64,000 nt of DNA from Septoria linicola (lineage: Eukaryota; Ascomycota; Dothideomycetes; Mycosphaerellales; Mycosphaerellaceae). The position numbers and the translations under genes are program-made. Position 1 is the stretch's first letter; every line of letters starts with the position of its first letter. The notes beneath the pieces were generated by a model. The model had not been told where the DNA came from and searched no databases. It saw nothing but the letters and a program-made list of their open reading frames with translations. Below are positions 1-9,965 of this stretch, one piece after another. The DNA lies in assembly GCA_024114885.1 (NCBI GenBank), contig CP099418.1:1116001-1180000 (forward strand), given 5' to 3'.

Positions 1-318
1 CCCTGTTTTTTTTCGAAGAGTAAGATAGACCTCGTAAACTCGGTCAATGAAGAGATTTGCGATCGCCTTGTGCGGACATGGGAAGGGTGTTCCCAAAATA
101 CGCAATTGGTCTCACAGAATACATGTAGCGCCGAGTTTGTTATGTCGCACAGACGGCACAGTCGGCCCTCGTTCAGGTTGCCGCTGGAGTACCGCGCTAA
201 CGATATCTAGTGAATATACTGCTTGCCTTGCTCGATTGCGGAAATTTTACTATACTCGGTACAGAGCGGAACGAAGTCTTCCACAAATGAGGCTCGGGAG
301 CGCGTTTCACAATAGAAG

Positions 319-328
319 TATATATATA
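319..328 (+). promoter_or_regulatory. TATA box of the pectin methylesterase gene
   Basis: A run of alternating T and A (TATATATATA) lies 58 bp upstream of the ATG at 386, a fitting distance for a core promoter with a short leader. The rest of positions 1-385 shows no supportable gene. Confidence 0.55.
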
Positions 329-385
329 CTCTGACGTGCCACGAGAGTTTCACTCGTTCAACACATCCGAACAACTCACTTCGAC

Positions 386-1482
386 ATGCAGATTTTCGCA
401 ACTCTCGCCGCTCTCGTGAGCAGCGTTGCCTGTATCACGACTCCTCCGTCTGGGGCTCTCGTGGTCAACAAGAGTCCAAAGAGTGGTCAATATGCCACAA
501 TCCAGGCAGCTGTCAACGCGTTGTCGCTCAGCTCGAGGGAAGAGCAAACAATCTTCATCCAAGCTGGAACTTACGAAGAACAAGTCTACATACAGAAACT
601 TGCTGGGCCTCTCACTGTGTATGGCTACTCTTCAAATTCGCAGTCATACTCTGCGAACCAAGTGACCATTACTGCTGGCGAGAGCCAAAAGACAAAGGCC
701 AGCAACGACCTCACGGCAACTTTGAGAGTCCACACGTCGAACTTCAAGCTATACAACGTCAATGTTGTCAACACGTTTGGCCAAGGGAGCCAGGCGGTCG
801 CTCTGTCTGCATATGCTGCAGTAAGTCTCGCAGATTGTTTCGCCAGAGCTCCATTCACTGATGAAACCTCGCAGAACCAAGGCTACTACGGCGTCAAACT
901 CACCGGCTACCAAGACACTCTCCTCGCTCAAGTCGGCGCTCAGCTCTACGCAAAGAGCTACATCGAAGGCGCGACAGACTTCATCTTTGGCCAGCGAGCG
1001 CAGGCATGGTTCGAGCAATGTGATCTCGGTGTCCTAGCAGCGTCAAAAGGCTACATCACCGCATCAGGTCGTACTTCCGCAGACAGTGGCTACTATGTCA
1101 TCAACAAGAGCAAAGTCGCCGCTGCGCCGGGCAACACTGTCGCTGTTGGCGCGTATTATCTTGGCAGACCCTGGGGCAACTACGCTCGTGTGATTTTCCA
1201 AAACACGGCGATGACGAGTGTGGTGAACGCGGCCGGATGGGTTACCTGGAAGTAAGTCTTCTGCTTTTTCTCTCCATGTACATCATTGACTGATGTATTC
1301 TTAGCACCGGCGACGCACGAACCGACCAAGTCACCTTTGGCGAGTACGCGAACTCTGGTGCTGGCAGTCAAGGCACTAGGGCTAGCTTTGCTTCGAAGTT
1401 ACGTTCTGCTGTCAGTATCAGCACGGTGCTTGGTAGCGGCTATGCGTCTGCTTCGTGGGTGGACAAGGCTTTCTTAGCTTAA
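386..1482 (+). CDS. Secreted pectin methylesterase (pectinesterase, CE8)
   Basis: Demethylates homogalacturonan in plant cell walls, releasing methanol and exposing pectate to lyases. Exons 386-820, 875-1251 and 1305-1482 give 329 aa, usual for fungal CE8 enzymes. Residues 1-16 form a hydrophobic signal peptide. The CE8 landmarks are present in order: GTYEEQ (about 61), QDTLL (about 156), DFIFG (about 179, with the catalytic Asp) and LGRPW (about 240); the last exon adds the conserved FGEYANSG. The first intron (821-874) is 54 nt without a stop, so an unspliced reading adds 18 residues in front of NQGYYG, where the family has no insertion. A strong TATA box lies upstream. Suggests a plant-associated lifestyle (inference). 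Confidence 0.93.
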
Positions 1483-2016
1483 GCAGACTGTTCGTTGCAT
1501 AGTATGATTGTCCGAGGGAGCAGAGGAATGGTTCAGTACATAACAAACATCAATCGACGTGGCAGAATTGAATGAAGAAGAGCATTCTCAATGAGGTTGA
1601 GAGCCTTGTGAAGTTTCTTCCCTGGTGACATGGTTACCTACGGAAGATTTCTGCAGCTCTAGTCTCTAGATTGAAGTGGTCCAGTCTGCTGCAGGCAGGA
1701 AATTGTGCCACGCCCCGAAGTTGCAAGCAAATAGCTTGGATTTCTTGAGTTGGGAGTCTGGGACTATTTGCAAGCCAAGCCAGGTACAGCGGTCGTCGAG
1801 GGTGGCCTTTGTGAAGCCTGGTTGACAGCCATGGCATCGTCAAGGATCCAGCTACAGCGCCAGCGCTAACTTAGGGCTTCCAAGCGTGGCTCCGTCGCAT
1901 TGACCTCGCAAACTATATATCGACTGCCGACAGATTTGTGATCGATCGACCACAACTGTCCTTGCATCAACACCACAATTGGCGTACCTCCTAGCCAGGG
2001 AGACAACAGTACACAC
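1483..2016. other. Convergent intergenic region
   Basis: It holds the 3' flanks of the pectin methylesterase and TSC10-like genes. I see no supportable coding region, RNA gene or repeat here. Confidence 0.5.
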
Positions 2017-3196
2017 TCAAGCACTCTTCACCCCATTCTTCTTCCCGTAATTAAACACCTTCCCTTCCATATCCGGGCCGATGAACAGCCACGCCACGGC
2101 CGTGACCCAGCTAAAAACAGTATCGACGAACCAATTATTTCGCGGCGAACCTCCCAGCGCACTGACTCTCATCGCATGTCCGAGCAACTGCGTCGTGATC
2201 AGATAGCCTCCTGATTCGAGTCCGCGCACTGCTGCTGCGGCGACTTCGTCTTCGGTCTGAGCAGGGTCGCCGTCTTCGAGGATCATGGTGACTTTGTGCT
2301 TGGTTTGTTGTTCTTGTTCGTGGCCTGGCGATGTGATGGTTCCGGGGCATACGCAATGGATTTTGATATCTGCTGGGGCAGCGATTGCGGGATCTCCTTT
2401 CCGGCGGGCGCCGTTGTAGAGGTTCACTTCTGATCGCAGGGTGTCGGCGAGAGAGCGCATGGCGGATTTCGGGGGTGCGTAGGGAGCGTAGCCGGCGACG
2501 CCGACGAAGCATACGCTACTGGATGTTAAGATGAAGTGTCGCGGTGGTGGAGATTTGTTTTGTGTGGTGCTGGTCTTGTTTGCGGCTGGCTTGATCCATG
2601 ATTTGAGAGTGGACTGGGCGAGATATGCTGCTGCGAAGTAATTGACATCCATTTGTTGCCGTAGGACTTCGACTGATGCTTCGAGGAAGAGCATAGGCTG
2701 TGACATGCCAGCGTTGGCCCAGACGATATCAGGAGGGTTGCCATGATTCCATGTGGTGACTTCTTGGACAACGCGGTCGTTCTCCTCAGGCTTGGTCAAG
2801 TCTGCGCTCATGGAATGGAAGCGCTGTCGTTTTGAGTCTTTCGCGGCCGCCTTGGGTCTTGTTAGTCTTAGACTGGCATAGGAAAAGTGCCAAGTACTGA
2901 CCGATATGTACTCCAATGCAGCGTCAAGCTTCTGTTGATTTCTTGCAACAATCACGATGTTGGCACCTTTTTGAGAGAGTAGTTTCCCCAGGCCTCGGCC
3001 CATGCCTTGTGAGCCTCCTGTGATGATCACGGTCTGTGAGGTCAGCACAATCACATCGTTACTTATGTCGAGCTCGACTCACACGGCCGTCCACATCAAA
3101 GTGGTTCTTTCTGGAGAAGATTCCCATGATGTCCAGTGCCAGTACAAAGATGAAGGCACAGAGACCAATGGAGGCCCAGAAGTACCCTACAGCCAT
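2017..3196 (-). CDS. TSC10: 3-ketodihydrosphingosine reductase (Tsc10/KDSR family SDR)
   Basis: NADPH-dependent reduction of 3-ketosphinganine to sphinganine, the second step of sphingolipid synthesis, on the ER membrane. Exons (minus strand) 3196-3083, 3033-2902 and 2850-2017 give 359 aa. The first exon encodes an N-terminal membrane segment followed by FDVDGR, which joins to the cofactor motif TGGSQGMG. Further SDR marks are ANAGM, the SSSVCF serine and YAPPK (Tyr/Lys pair). A hydrophobic C-terminal segment (VTAVAWLFIG) precedes the end. The second intron (2851-2901) is 51 nt and stop-free, so the open frame runs through it; removing it joins EYIS to AAAKDS as expected. It shares a 193-bp divergent promoter region with the CCDC25-like gene. 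Confidence 0.9.
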
Positions 3197-3389
3197 GTGA
3201 GTAAACGTGACATTGCAGGATTTGGGTGATCTCGGCTGTGCTGCGAGTAACTATGGGTATGGAAGTTCAGGTGAACAGGGCCGACATGCAAAAGTCCTGA
3301 CACTAGATTTCACATTCATGTGACAGTCTCAGTCTCAGCTCCCTCAAGAACGACTCACAGGCGTCACATACGCCAGGAAGGTCGTCAAG
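3197..3389. promoter_or_regulatory. Divergent promoter region, TSC10-like / CCDC25-like
   Basis: Only 193 bp separates the start codons of the two divergently transcribed genes, so they probably share promoter elements. I see no clear TATA box. Confidence 0.5.
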
Positions 3390-4220
3390 ATGGTGCTATA
3401 CTTCACTAGCAACGTGGTCAGTCCGGCGGCCTTCATCTATGTCGGCAAAGACAAAGTGGAAAGTATGTCTTCCCATTTCTAAATGCCTCCAAAGAAAGAG
3501 AAGCGGAAGAGGAAGAGGAAGAAAGGGAAAGGAAGAAGAGCAAGCAAAGAAAAGAAGAACAAAGTGAACACAGACTGACGCTTGTAGAGACGAGGACCTC
3601 ATAGCACACGGCTGGCCCGAAGACGTCTGGTTCCACGCCGACAACCTCTCGTCCGCCCACATCTACCTGCGCATGCGCGAAAACGAAACCTGGGACAACC
3701 TCCCCGAAGCCCTCCTCACCGACTGCGCGCAGCTCACCAAAGCCAACAGCATCGAAGGCAACAAAAAGGACAACGTCACCATCATCTACACCCCATGGAG
3801 CAACCTCAAAAAAAGCGGAAACATGGCCACGGGACAGGTCGGGTTCCATAATCAGAAGTTGGTTAAGCGCGTGTATGTTGAGAAGCGGGAGAACGCGATT
3901 GTGAATCGCTTGAATAAGACGAAAGTCGAAAAGTATCCCGATTTGCGGCAGGAGAGGGTTGATCGTGATCATGAGGAGAGGAAGAAGCAGAGGATTGTTG
4001 GGCAGGCGCAGGTATGATTGATCCCTTACTGCCAGCGGCATTACTGCAACGTGTGACGGGGTAAGTGACTGACTTGTGTTTACAGAAGAAAGAAGAGGCT
4101 AGGCTGGCAGAGGAGCGCAAGCAGTTGAAGTGGCAGAAGGAGCACATGTACGATGATGTGCACACTGAGGATCAGATGAGGAGCAATGCCGATGGCTACG
4201 ATTCGGATGATTTTATGTGA
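3390..4220 (+). CDS. CCDC25 homologue (NFACT-R/DUF814 domain protein)
   Basis: Exons 3390-3462, 3590-4011 and 4086-4220 give 209 aa, nearly the length of human CCDC25 (208). The NFACT-R core is clear: MVLYFTSNVVSP at the start, ENEDLIAHGWPEDVWFH, CAQLTKANSIEG, and YTPWSNLKK followed by GQVGFH. A charged helical tail ends in DSDDF plus Met, as in animal homologues. In animals the family is reported as a DNA-binding membrane sensor; the ancient role, shared with Rqc2/NEMF relatives, is probably RNA or ribosome linked (inference). Intron 1 is longer than its neighbours (127 nt) and almost wholly purine in its middle. The acceptor at 3588-3589 was chosen because it restores the conserved NEDLI. 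Confidence 0.9.
3490..3562 (+). repeat. Purine-rich tract inside intron 1 of the CCDC25-like gene
   Basis: About 70 nt made almost only of A and G (GGAAGA-like units, broken by a few C) lies between the donor at 3463 and the acceptor at 3589. A polypyrimidine tract would be more usual in an intron of this kind. Confidence 0.7.
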
Positions 4221-4574
4221 AGGACGTGCAGGTATTGCCGGGAATGGTTCGCAGGAGCATGACTATAGTCACCTCGTCCTCATCGCTGAGCTACAGACAT
4301 GAATTGGCAAGTGCTAGTATGTAAGTTGAGAGATTCGCATCAGCTATCTGGCACTCGCGACGGCCATGCTAAGTCGATAGGCCTCGGCTATGGCGTATGT
4401 GCTCGCTCGTTGTCAGCACGAAAGAGGCTTCCTTAGCGCTTTAGTCATTACATCTCATGGCTTTCACAAATCTGGTGTAGGCTTGAGCGCACGAAATGGT
4501 ACTCTTGCAGCACTGCGCGCCATAGTCTTCCTGAGCCCTACCATAACTTCATGATCGGCTTTCAATCCTGTCGA
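4221..4574. other. Convergent intergenic region
   Basis: 3' flanks of the CCDC25-like and dipeptidyl peptidase III genes; nothing else that I can support. Confidence 0.5.
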
Positions 4575-7317
4575 TCAGATATAGTCACGATCCACAAAGC
4601 TCTGTATCATGCCCTCAGGCGTAGCCTCATACTGCTTCAACACAACCTGATCTCCCTCCAGATAAGTATTCGCCTGCACAAACACCTTGCGTGGCTTGGC
4701 CTGTCGCAGCACTTCTGGTCGCAGCTTAGTAGCAAACCACTCGTTGACAGTCGTGTAGCGCTTGTAAAAGTCCAAGCCGTTCTTGACATCTGCCACCGCC
4801 TTGTAGACGTTCAACTTCTGCAGGAAGCGATCGACGGCTGGCTTTCCGTGGCTGTGAATCTTGTTGCGATCGAGGAAGATCTCGATGTCCGAGAGGTCGT
4901 CTTTGGTGTAGCGGAGCTCGCAGAAGTCTTTGCCTGCTTCGAGGAAGACTTGCAGGATGGCAAAGCGAGCTTGCGAATGAGCTTGTCCCCATTTGCCTCC
5001 GTTGGAGGGCTCCCAAAACTGAAGTGCAGCTACTCCAGCTCGTGCCATTTGGAGGTAGCAAACGAAAAGCACGTCTCCCGCGACACCACTAATGTCTTCT
5101 TTACCATCTCCGAAGCCGAAGATCGACAGGATGCCATAGTCTGGACACAAAGACATTGCTACCGACTCTGCTCGGCATTCCTCATAACTTGGGCCAGAAC
5201 CGCCGAAGACCGTGCCCCAGGTCTCGCCAGGCTTGTAGTACGTGGTGGCAGCCTCGTTGGTCCACGGGATCGAAGGAGGATTCTTTTGATCGAAGTTAAA
5301 CACGCCTGGCTCAGTCTCCTGGAGAAGCTTGCCGCAGCCTGCGTACGCATCATCAGTGGGCAACTCCTCGCACACTCAATCGTGGGGAGGGACTCTTACC
5401 GTGCCCAAGCAGCTCGTGCAACCCAACCTGAACCTCAAAAGCCTCGTCCTTGTACTTATCCCAAGCGTCCTGATCCTCAGCTCGAATGAATGGTGTTGGT
5501 TCCTTGGGTGCGGCGGCGGCCAGCACATTGCCCAAGCTCACATTCTTGAAGCCCTCAGTCTGTCGCACAGAGTCGTAGTTGGGAATATTGATTCCTTGTC
5601 GGCTGTTAGCAAGCACTAGAGCCGCGTTGTGAGTCAAATCAGCTACTTGCCTGCTGGTATGCCTGATCCTGCGAAAGTGAGAACTTCAAGGCTAGTGAAG
5701 TCTGGGCTCAGGAAGGTGTCCCTACGCGGCGTCAGCGATAGTGTAGAATTCGAAGAGTCTATGCACGTACTTCTCAAAATCGGCAGGCCACGGCAGCTTT
5801 GGGATTTGCCTGTAAGGAGGTCAGTTCACCGACCGTGAGCCACAAGACGGAACGACCTACTCGGGCGCTGAAGAGACCAATTGAGCGAACGCCTTCAGAT
5901 AAGCACGAACTGTCAGCAAAAGTATTACTCGTAGGGGTCAGACCTGAAACCTACCGCAGTGCGCTCCTTGTTGACCATGGCGACGAAGCCTTCCCACTCG
6001 CCACGAATGCCGTGAGGATCGCGGTAGGTCTCGATGAATCCAATGTTGCATTCTACGATCGGGCCCTTTGAATTGTGTCAGCTCTAATTGATTCTCTCAA
6101 CGAAGAAGTCGCACCTTGTCCTTGATCCAATGCCGCTGAGACTCCAGATGAGCCAGCATAGAGCCTTCGTGGAAAGACTTGACATACTCTCCATGCATCT
6201 TGTTCTCGTTTTGGTTCAGAGCATGCTTCTGGGCTTCTGCCAGATTCTGAGAGATCTTGCCCATCTCCGAGGCGTGATCGCCAAACACAAGACGCACTTG
6301 CTTTTCATTGAGTGTCCATTCCGTATCCTTGAGGTCCCGCTGCTGTGGGTCCGTCACAGCTGATGCGACCAGCAGCTCAAATTCACCTAAAGCTGTTTTG
6401 CGCAGCCGAGTGTTCTCTGGCATAAGCTGCTTCTCCTTGAAGAAGTCGGAAATTGTAGCAATTTCCTCGGTAGTGATATCCGGTGAGTCGGGGTAGTAGG
6501 TGGACACATGGCCTTGTGCTGGGTACCCAAGATGTAGCTGGCCAACGGAAGCCGTGTCGTAGAGGACATCCTTGACTTGTGCGAACAGTTTGGCGGCTGT
6601 ATCAGAAGTTGCTGCGAGCGCACCAAACTTCTCCTTCGGAATGCCTAGAAAGTCATGAGCTTGAGCAAAGGTTCTATCGGGCGTAATTGTTCGAGACGTA
6701 CGCGGAATAAACTTGGAGTCGCCGAATGACTTGTAGCTGTGAGAGACAAGTGTGAATTCATGGTCAGTGGAGCTGCAATTGACAAAACATACTTTCCCGT
6801 ATTTCCCAGAAACATGGCGGCGAAGGAGAGAAAGTGCTTGAGCTCGTCGTCCGAAATGCCCGCCTTGGCTTGCGCTGCTTTCCAATCGCCATTCCAGCGT
6901 TTGTGGAGATCCAGGATCAAGTCCTATAGTTGAGGTGAAGCGTCAGCACATCTCGCTTCCGTCATTACAGCAGCTCGCCTCAAGTTCATCAACGATGCCA
7001 CAGCTGTGGAGCTGGTCTATTGAGCACTTTGGGCTACAGCAGGAATCGAGTGTGATCTGTTGGAGATCCAATTGCACTCACGTAAGTCCTGCAAGCATTA
7101 GCGTCGTTTTGTCGCACAGAACTGCATCTACTTACGGTTCGGATTCGTTGGACACTTGGCGTAGGTTGACTCTGGTGCCAGAGAAGGCTGCCCTACTGAT
7201 AAAGTGGGCATACTTCTGCTCTTGCTGGCCTAAACTATCGAAGTGCTTCTTGATCTCGAGTGGAACCACGGTAGGCGGATCATCAGCCAGGTACTGGCGA
7301 AGCGTTTGATCATCCAT
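4575..7317 (-). CDS. Dipeptidyl peptidase III (M49 zinc peptidase)
   Basis: Cytosolic metallopeptidase that removes dipeptides from the N-terminus of short peptides. Eleven exons on the minus strand: 7317-7136, 7088-7082, 6923-6793, 6736-6702, 6644-6115, 6065-5955, 5892-5861, 5809-5771, 5721-5651, 5594-5400, 5338-4575, giving 698 aa (yeast and human enzymes are about 710-740). The zinc motif HELLGH is at about 439-444 and the second motif EECRAE at about 497-502, the usual spacing. GYPAQGH, GFIETYRDP and AGINIPNYD are also family hallmarks. Exon 2 is only 7 nt and intron 9 has a GC donor; both are required to keep the conserved reading. An in-frame ATG 34 codons upstream (7419) could add a leader, but homology supports 7317. 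Confidence 0.93.
5595..5650 (-). other. GC-AG intron 9 of dipeptidyl peptidase III
   Basis: The donor reads AG|GCAAGT and the acceptor ACAAG, with CTAAC upstream as branch site. Only this pair gives the invariant IPAGINIP; the nearby GT two bases later breaks the frame. Confidence 0.8.
7082..7088 (-). other. 7-nt microexon of dipeptidyl peptidase III
   Basis: Exon 1 ends in phase 2 (CC) before GTAAGT; exon 3 starts GACTTG after CTATAG. Joining these directly gives an immediate stop. The 7 nt GACTTAC, flanked by TTGCAG and GTGAGT, restores frame and yields the EPTY-DLIL join that fits the family (human has PYIYALL). Confidence 0.8.
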
Positions 7318-7654
7318 CCTGCTTGACCTGTGGTGTTCTATAAGACGAGTGTTTGTGTGTTCGATGTGTTGTCGTGTGAGCAATGTGGGGAAGACAATCA
7401 TAAGTGGAGCTGCCTGCAAGGAACTGGCTCATTTGGGCAAGCCCGCTGAATCCAAGCAAAGATTACGAGAAGCGTTCACAGGACGACACAGTCGTGAAAA
7501 GTGGTGTACAAATGGACATTATTCGCAAGCTACTGACCTGCACAAGGGTATAAACTCATCACGATCAACTGCTGGCTAATGCTGTTTCTGCAAAAGAAAC
7601 CCATGCTCTTCAATCACATCCAACCAAGACTCAATACGCCCCTTCCATGTTCTT
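7318..7654. other. Tandem intergenic region upstream of DPP III
   Basis: Contains the DPP III promoter and the 3' flank of the GPI-protein gene (both minus strand). Part of it (7318-7419) is open in frame with DPP III. No other gene seen. Confidence 0.45.
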
Positions 7655-8375
7655 CTACAAGATAAATGCAACGAGTGCGCCGAGACCGAACATGGCTCCC
7701 GATGCAGCCTTGATGTTTGCGTTTGCTGCAGAGGAAGACTCGCTCGCGGAGCTGCTCTCTGAAGCAGAGGCATTCGAGCCAGAGGTCGACGTGCCATCCT
7801 CGTTGTTGTTGTCGTTGTTGTCATCTGAGCCCGACTCGCTTGGGTTGGTCGACGCAGCATTGGCTCCGGTCGTGACGCCCGTTGCGCCAGAGCCGAGTAC
7901 CACGGTGGTCGAGCTTCCCACGGAGATGGTGAAAGACGAGGCATTGCCGTAGAAGAGGGTGTGTGCCCCAGATGGCAGACCAGCTGGGATCGTAGCGGCT
8001 GATGGCTGAGCGGTCTCGGCAGCTGGCTGCGCCGTCTCAGCAACAGGGTTGTATCCGTTCGATGCGCCTGGCATTCCAGTCACAACCTGTTGTTTCTCAT
8101 ATTAGCGCCCATGATTCCAACGCATCATCCACCTCCGATTCGGATTGCAATGAGACTTACTCCGTAAGAGTTCGTCTCCGTGAGGAAGTTGGTCAATGTG
8201 TTCGAGTATGGTGGGATCGAGATGGACGTAGTGGACTCCGAGGCAGCCTAGAATCCATCAGCATTGCGACAAATTGTCTGGATTTACGACAATGATGCCG
8301 TACGGTGGTCTCGGTCGTTTCTTGCGCGTACGCAGCAGCCACGAAAGGCGCGATAGCCAACAATGAGTAACGCAT
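7655..8375 (-). CDS. Small GPI-anchored cell-wall protein, Ser/Thr rich
   Basis: Exons 8375-8304, 8247-8161 and 8086-7655 give 196 aa. Residues 1-17 are a signal peptide (MRYSLLAIAPFVAAAYA). The middle is rich in Ser, Thr, Ala and Gly with a short AETAQP duplication and an Asp/Asn run; the protein ends in a hydrophobic tail (GAMFGLGALVAFIL) after a small-residue stretch, the layout of a GPI signal. I recognise no enzymatic domain. The short motif around PAGLPSGAHTLFYGN resembles other fungal GPI proteins of unknown role. Likely a structural or adhesive wall protein (inference). A TATA box lies about 145 bp upstream. Confidence 0.8.
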
Positions 8376-8520
8376 ATTGATGAACTGTCGACGGATGCTA
8401 TTAGATCGTGGTATGTGTGATCGAAGGTATTCCTATGGAGCGTCGGTAGTAAAGACTGCGTGAAGTAAAGCGAATGTTAGGAAGGCCTAGGTGAGCAGAA
8501 ACCGACTGGGGCGAACGGCC

Positions 8521-8530
8521 TGTATATATT
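8521..8530 (-). promoter_or_regulatory. TATA box of the GPI-protein gene
   Basis: Read on the minus strand this is AATATATACA, about 146 bp before the ATG at 8375. Confidence 0.4.
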
Positions 8531-9757
8531 AAACGAAATGAGACTTGAGGAGTAGCCCGAAACTGAGTCTGTGCTTTGCGCTCTCACACACGCCTCTACT
8601 CGTGACATGACAACAGCCAATACTCTTACCTTGTCTACGGCAATGTACCCGAATGCTGTCGCCACCTTTGCGTCGCGTCAAGTTGTGGCAACACATTGAG
8701 ATGCATTTGGTCCCGCAATGCTGCATCTGTTGTGCTGGGCGACGCATCCTGGACAAGCGCCCAAAATAGCGAGGAGGCGAGAAGTACTTACTGCAGTATC
8801 ACGAGATCCACCACCTCCGGCCCGGCAAGAAAGTCACGACTTCTTGGAATCCTCGCTTTGCCCATTCTAGACGTGACGGCGCCCATCGAACACGAAAGCG
8901 CTAACGGCGGCCGAGATTCCACATGCTGCTGGTGTGTGCTCCTGTAGCTTGCCAGACATTAACACACACATGAAGAAAGATGCTTCTCCAAATATCAATG
9001 ATCGACTGGTCCCCGGCCGGCGGAATGTTGTGCATGCAGTTTCGCGGCTCAACCTTATTCAGCACAGCTTCTGCCGCTTCTACAGGGAGACAATTCTGAC
9101 AACAGAGTAGGACTTCTGATCTCCTAGAATACGTTTACAAGGCTCGTGAAAACGAAGCATACAAAGTATGATCTTCGGAATAGAGTTGGATCAAGTCACG
9201 GTGCGGAGCTGCGCAGCCCAGCAATCAATGAGCAGTATTGCATCAAGCCTGAATATCAGCAGAAATACTGCACAGCATGTGTGGGTGATCTGCAGCTCTC
9301 GGTGCAGTTGCTCTACAGCAGTATGGTCCGATTGATCAACAAGCATGGCTTTGGGCATATCACAAGTCGAGGCTCAAACAACAATGCTCTCGCGAGAAGG
9401 CTCTTCGGTTCTCATGTTCAAGGCCACTTGACCTGGTCAGATCTCATGACCTGAATCGGAGTAGCTTCGTACTTAAGACTGTTCACAAGGCCCAAGGCGA
9501 TTGCAAGAGTGCTGCGCCTTCACATCTTCCCTTCAGTTCATTTTTTACCCGCCAAGCCTTCCGGAAAAACTGAACGGCCGGAGAGCTCGAGGGGAGCTCT
9601 GCTCGGAAGGATATCTCGAAAGCCAGCAACAACAATTCCTCCTAGCTCACGCACATCGTCGCAATCTTGAGAAACGATACGCTCAGTCGGAATGCAATCT
9701 ATCGCGCAATTATGGAAGTTGCGGAAGCGGTCTGCATGATAAAAACTTGCAATTCCC
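8531..9757. other. Long divergent intergenic region
   Basis: About 1.2 kb between the GPI-protein gene (minus) and inositol-phosphate synthase (plus). Short open frames occur, but none looks like a conserved protein or has convincing splice sites. Confidence 0.4.
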
Positions 9758-9835
9758 CTCTTTCATTTCTTTCCTGTTTCTTCCACTTTACTATCACACA
9801 ACAATCTCTCTTTTTCCGTCGCTCTACTGAAATCA
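9758..9835 (+). promoter_or_regulatory. Pyrimidine-rich promoter tract of inositol-3-phosphate synthase
   Basis: A C/T-dominated stretch just before the likely transcription start, common in strongly expressed genes of filamentous ascomycetes. Confidence 0.4.
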
Positions 9836-9886
9836 CGCTGAAGAAGGCAGTGCAACACACATACTGTCAGACAACACACTTCACAT

Positions 9887-9956
9887 GTAAGTCCCAACCA
9901 ATTCGTGGTCAAAACATAAACGTGGTCCCGAGCATGGCTGACTGAAAGACATGTAG
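9887..9956 (+). other. Probable 5' UTR intron of INO1
   Basis: GTAAGT donor, CTGAC branch-like site and CATGTAG acceptor, 70 nt in all, ending 9 nt before the ATG at 9966. It removes two upstream ATG triplets (9934 and 9951) that would otherwise precede the start. Confidence 0.6.
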
Positions 9957-9965
9957 TTGAACAAC

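Noticed and set aside
7318..7419. N-terminal 34-residue extension of dipeptidyl peptidase III as a targeting peptide
   Set aside because: The frame is open, but the sequence is poorly amphipathic and homologues start near MDDQTL; kept only as an alternative.
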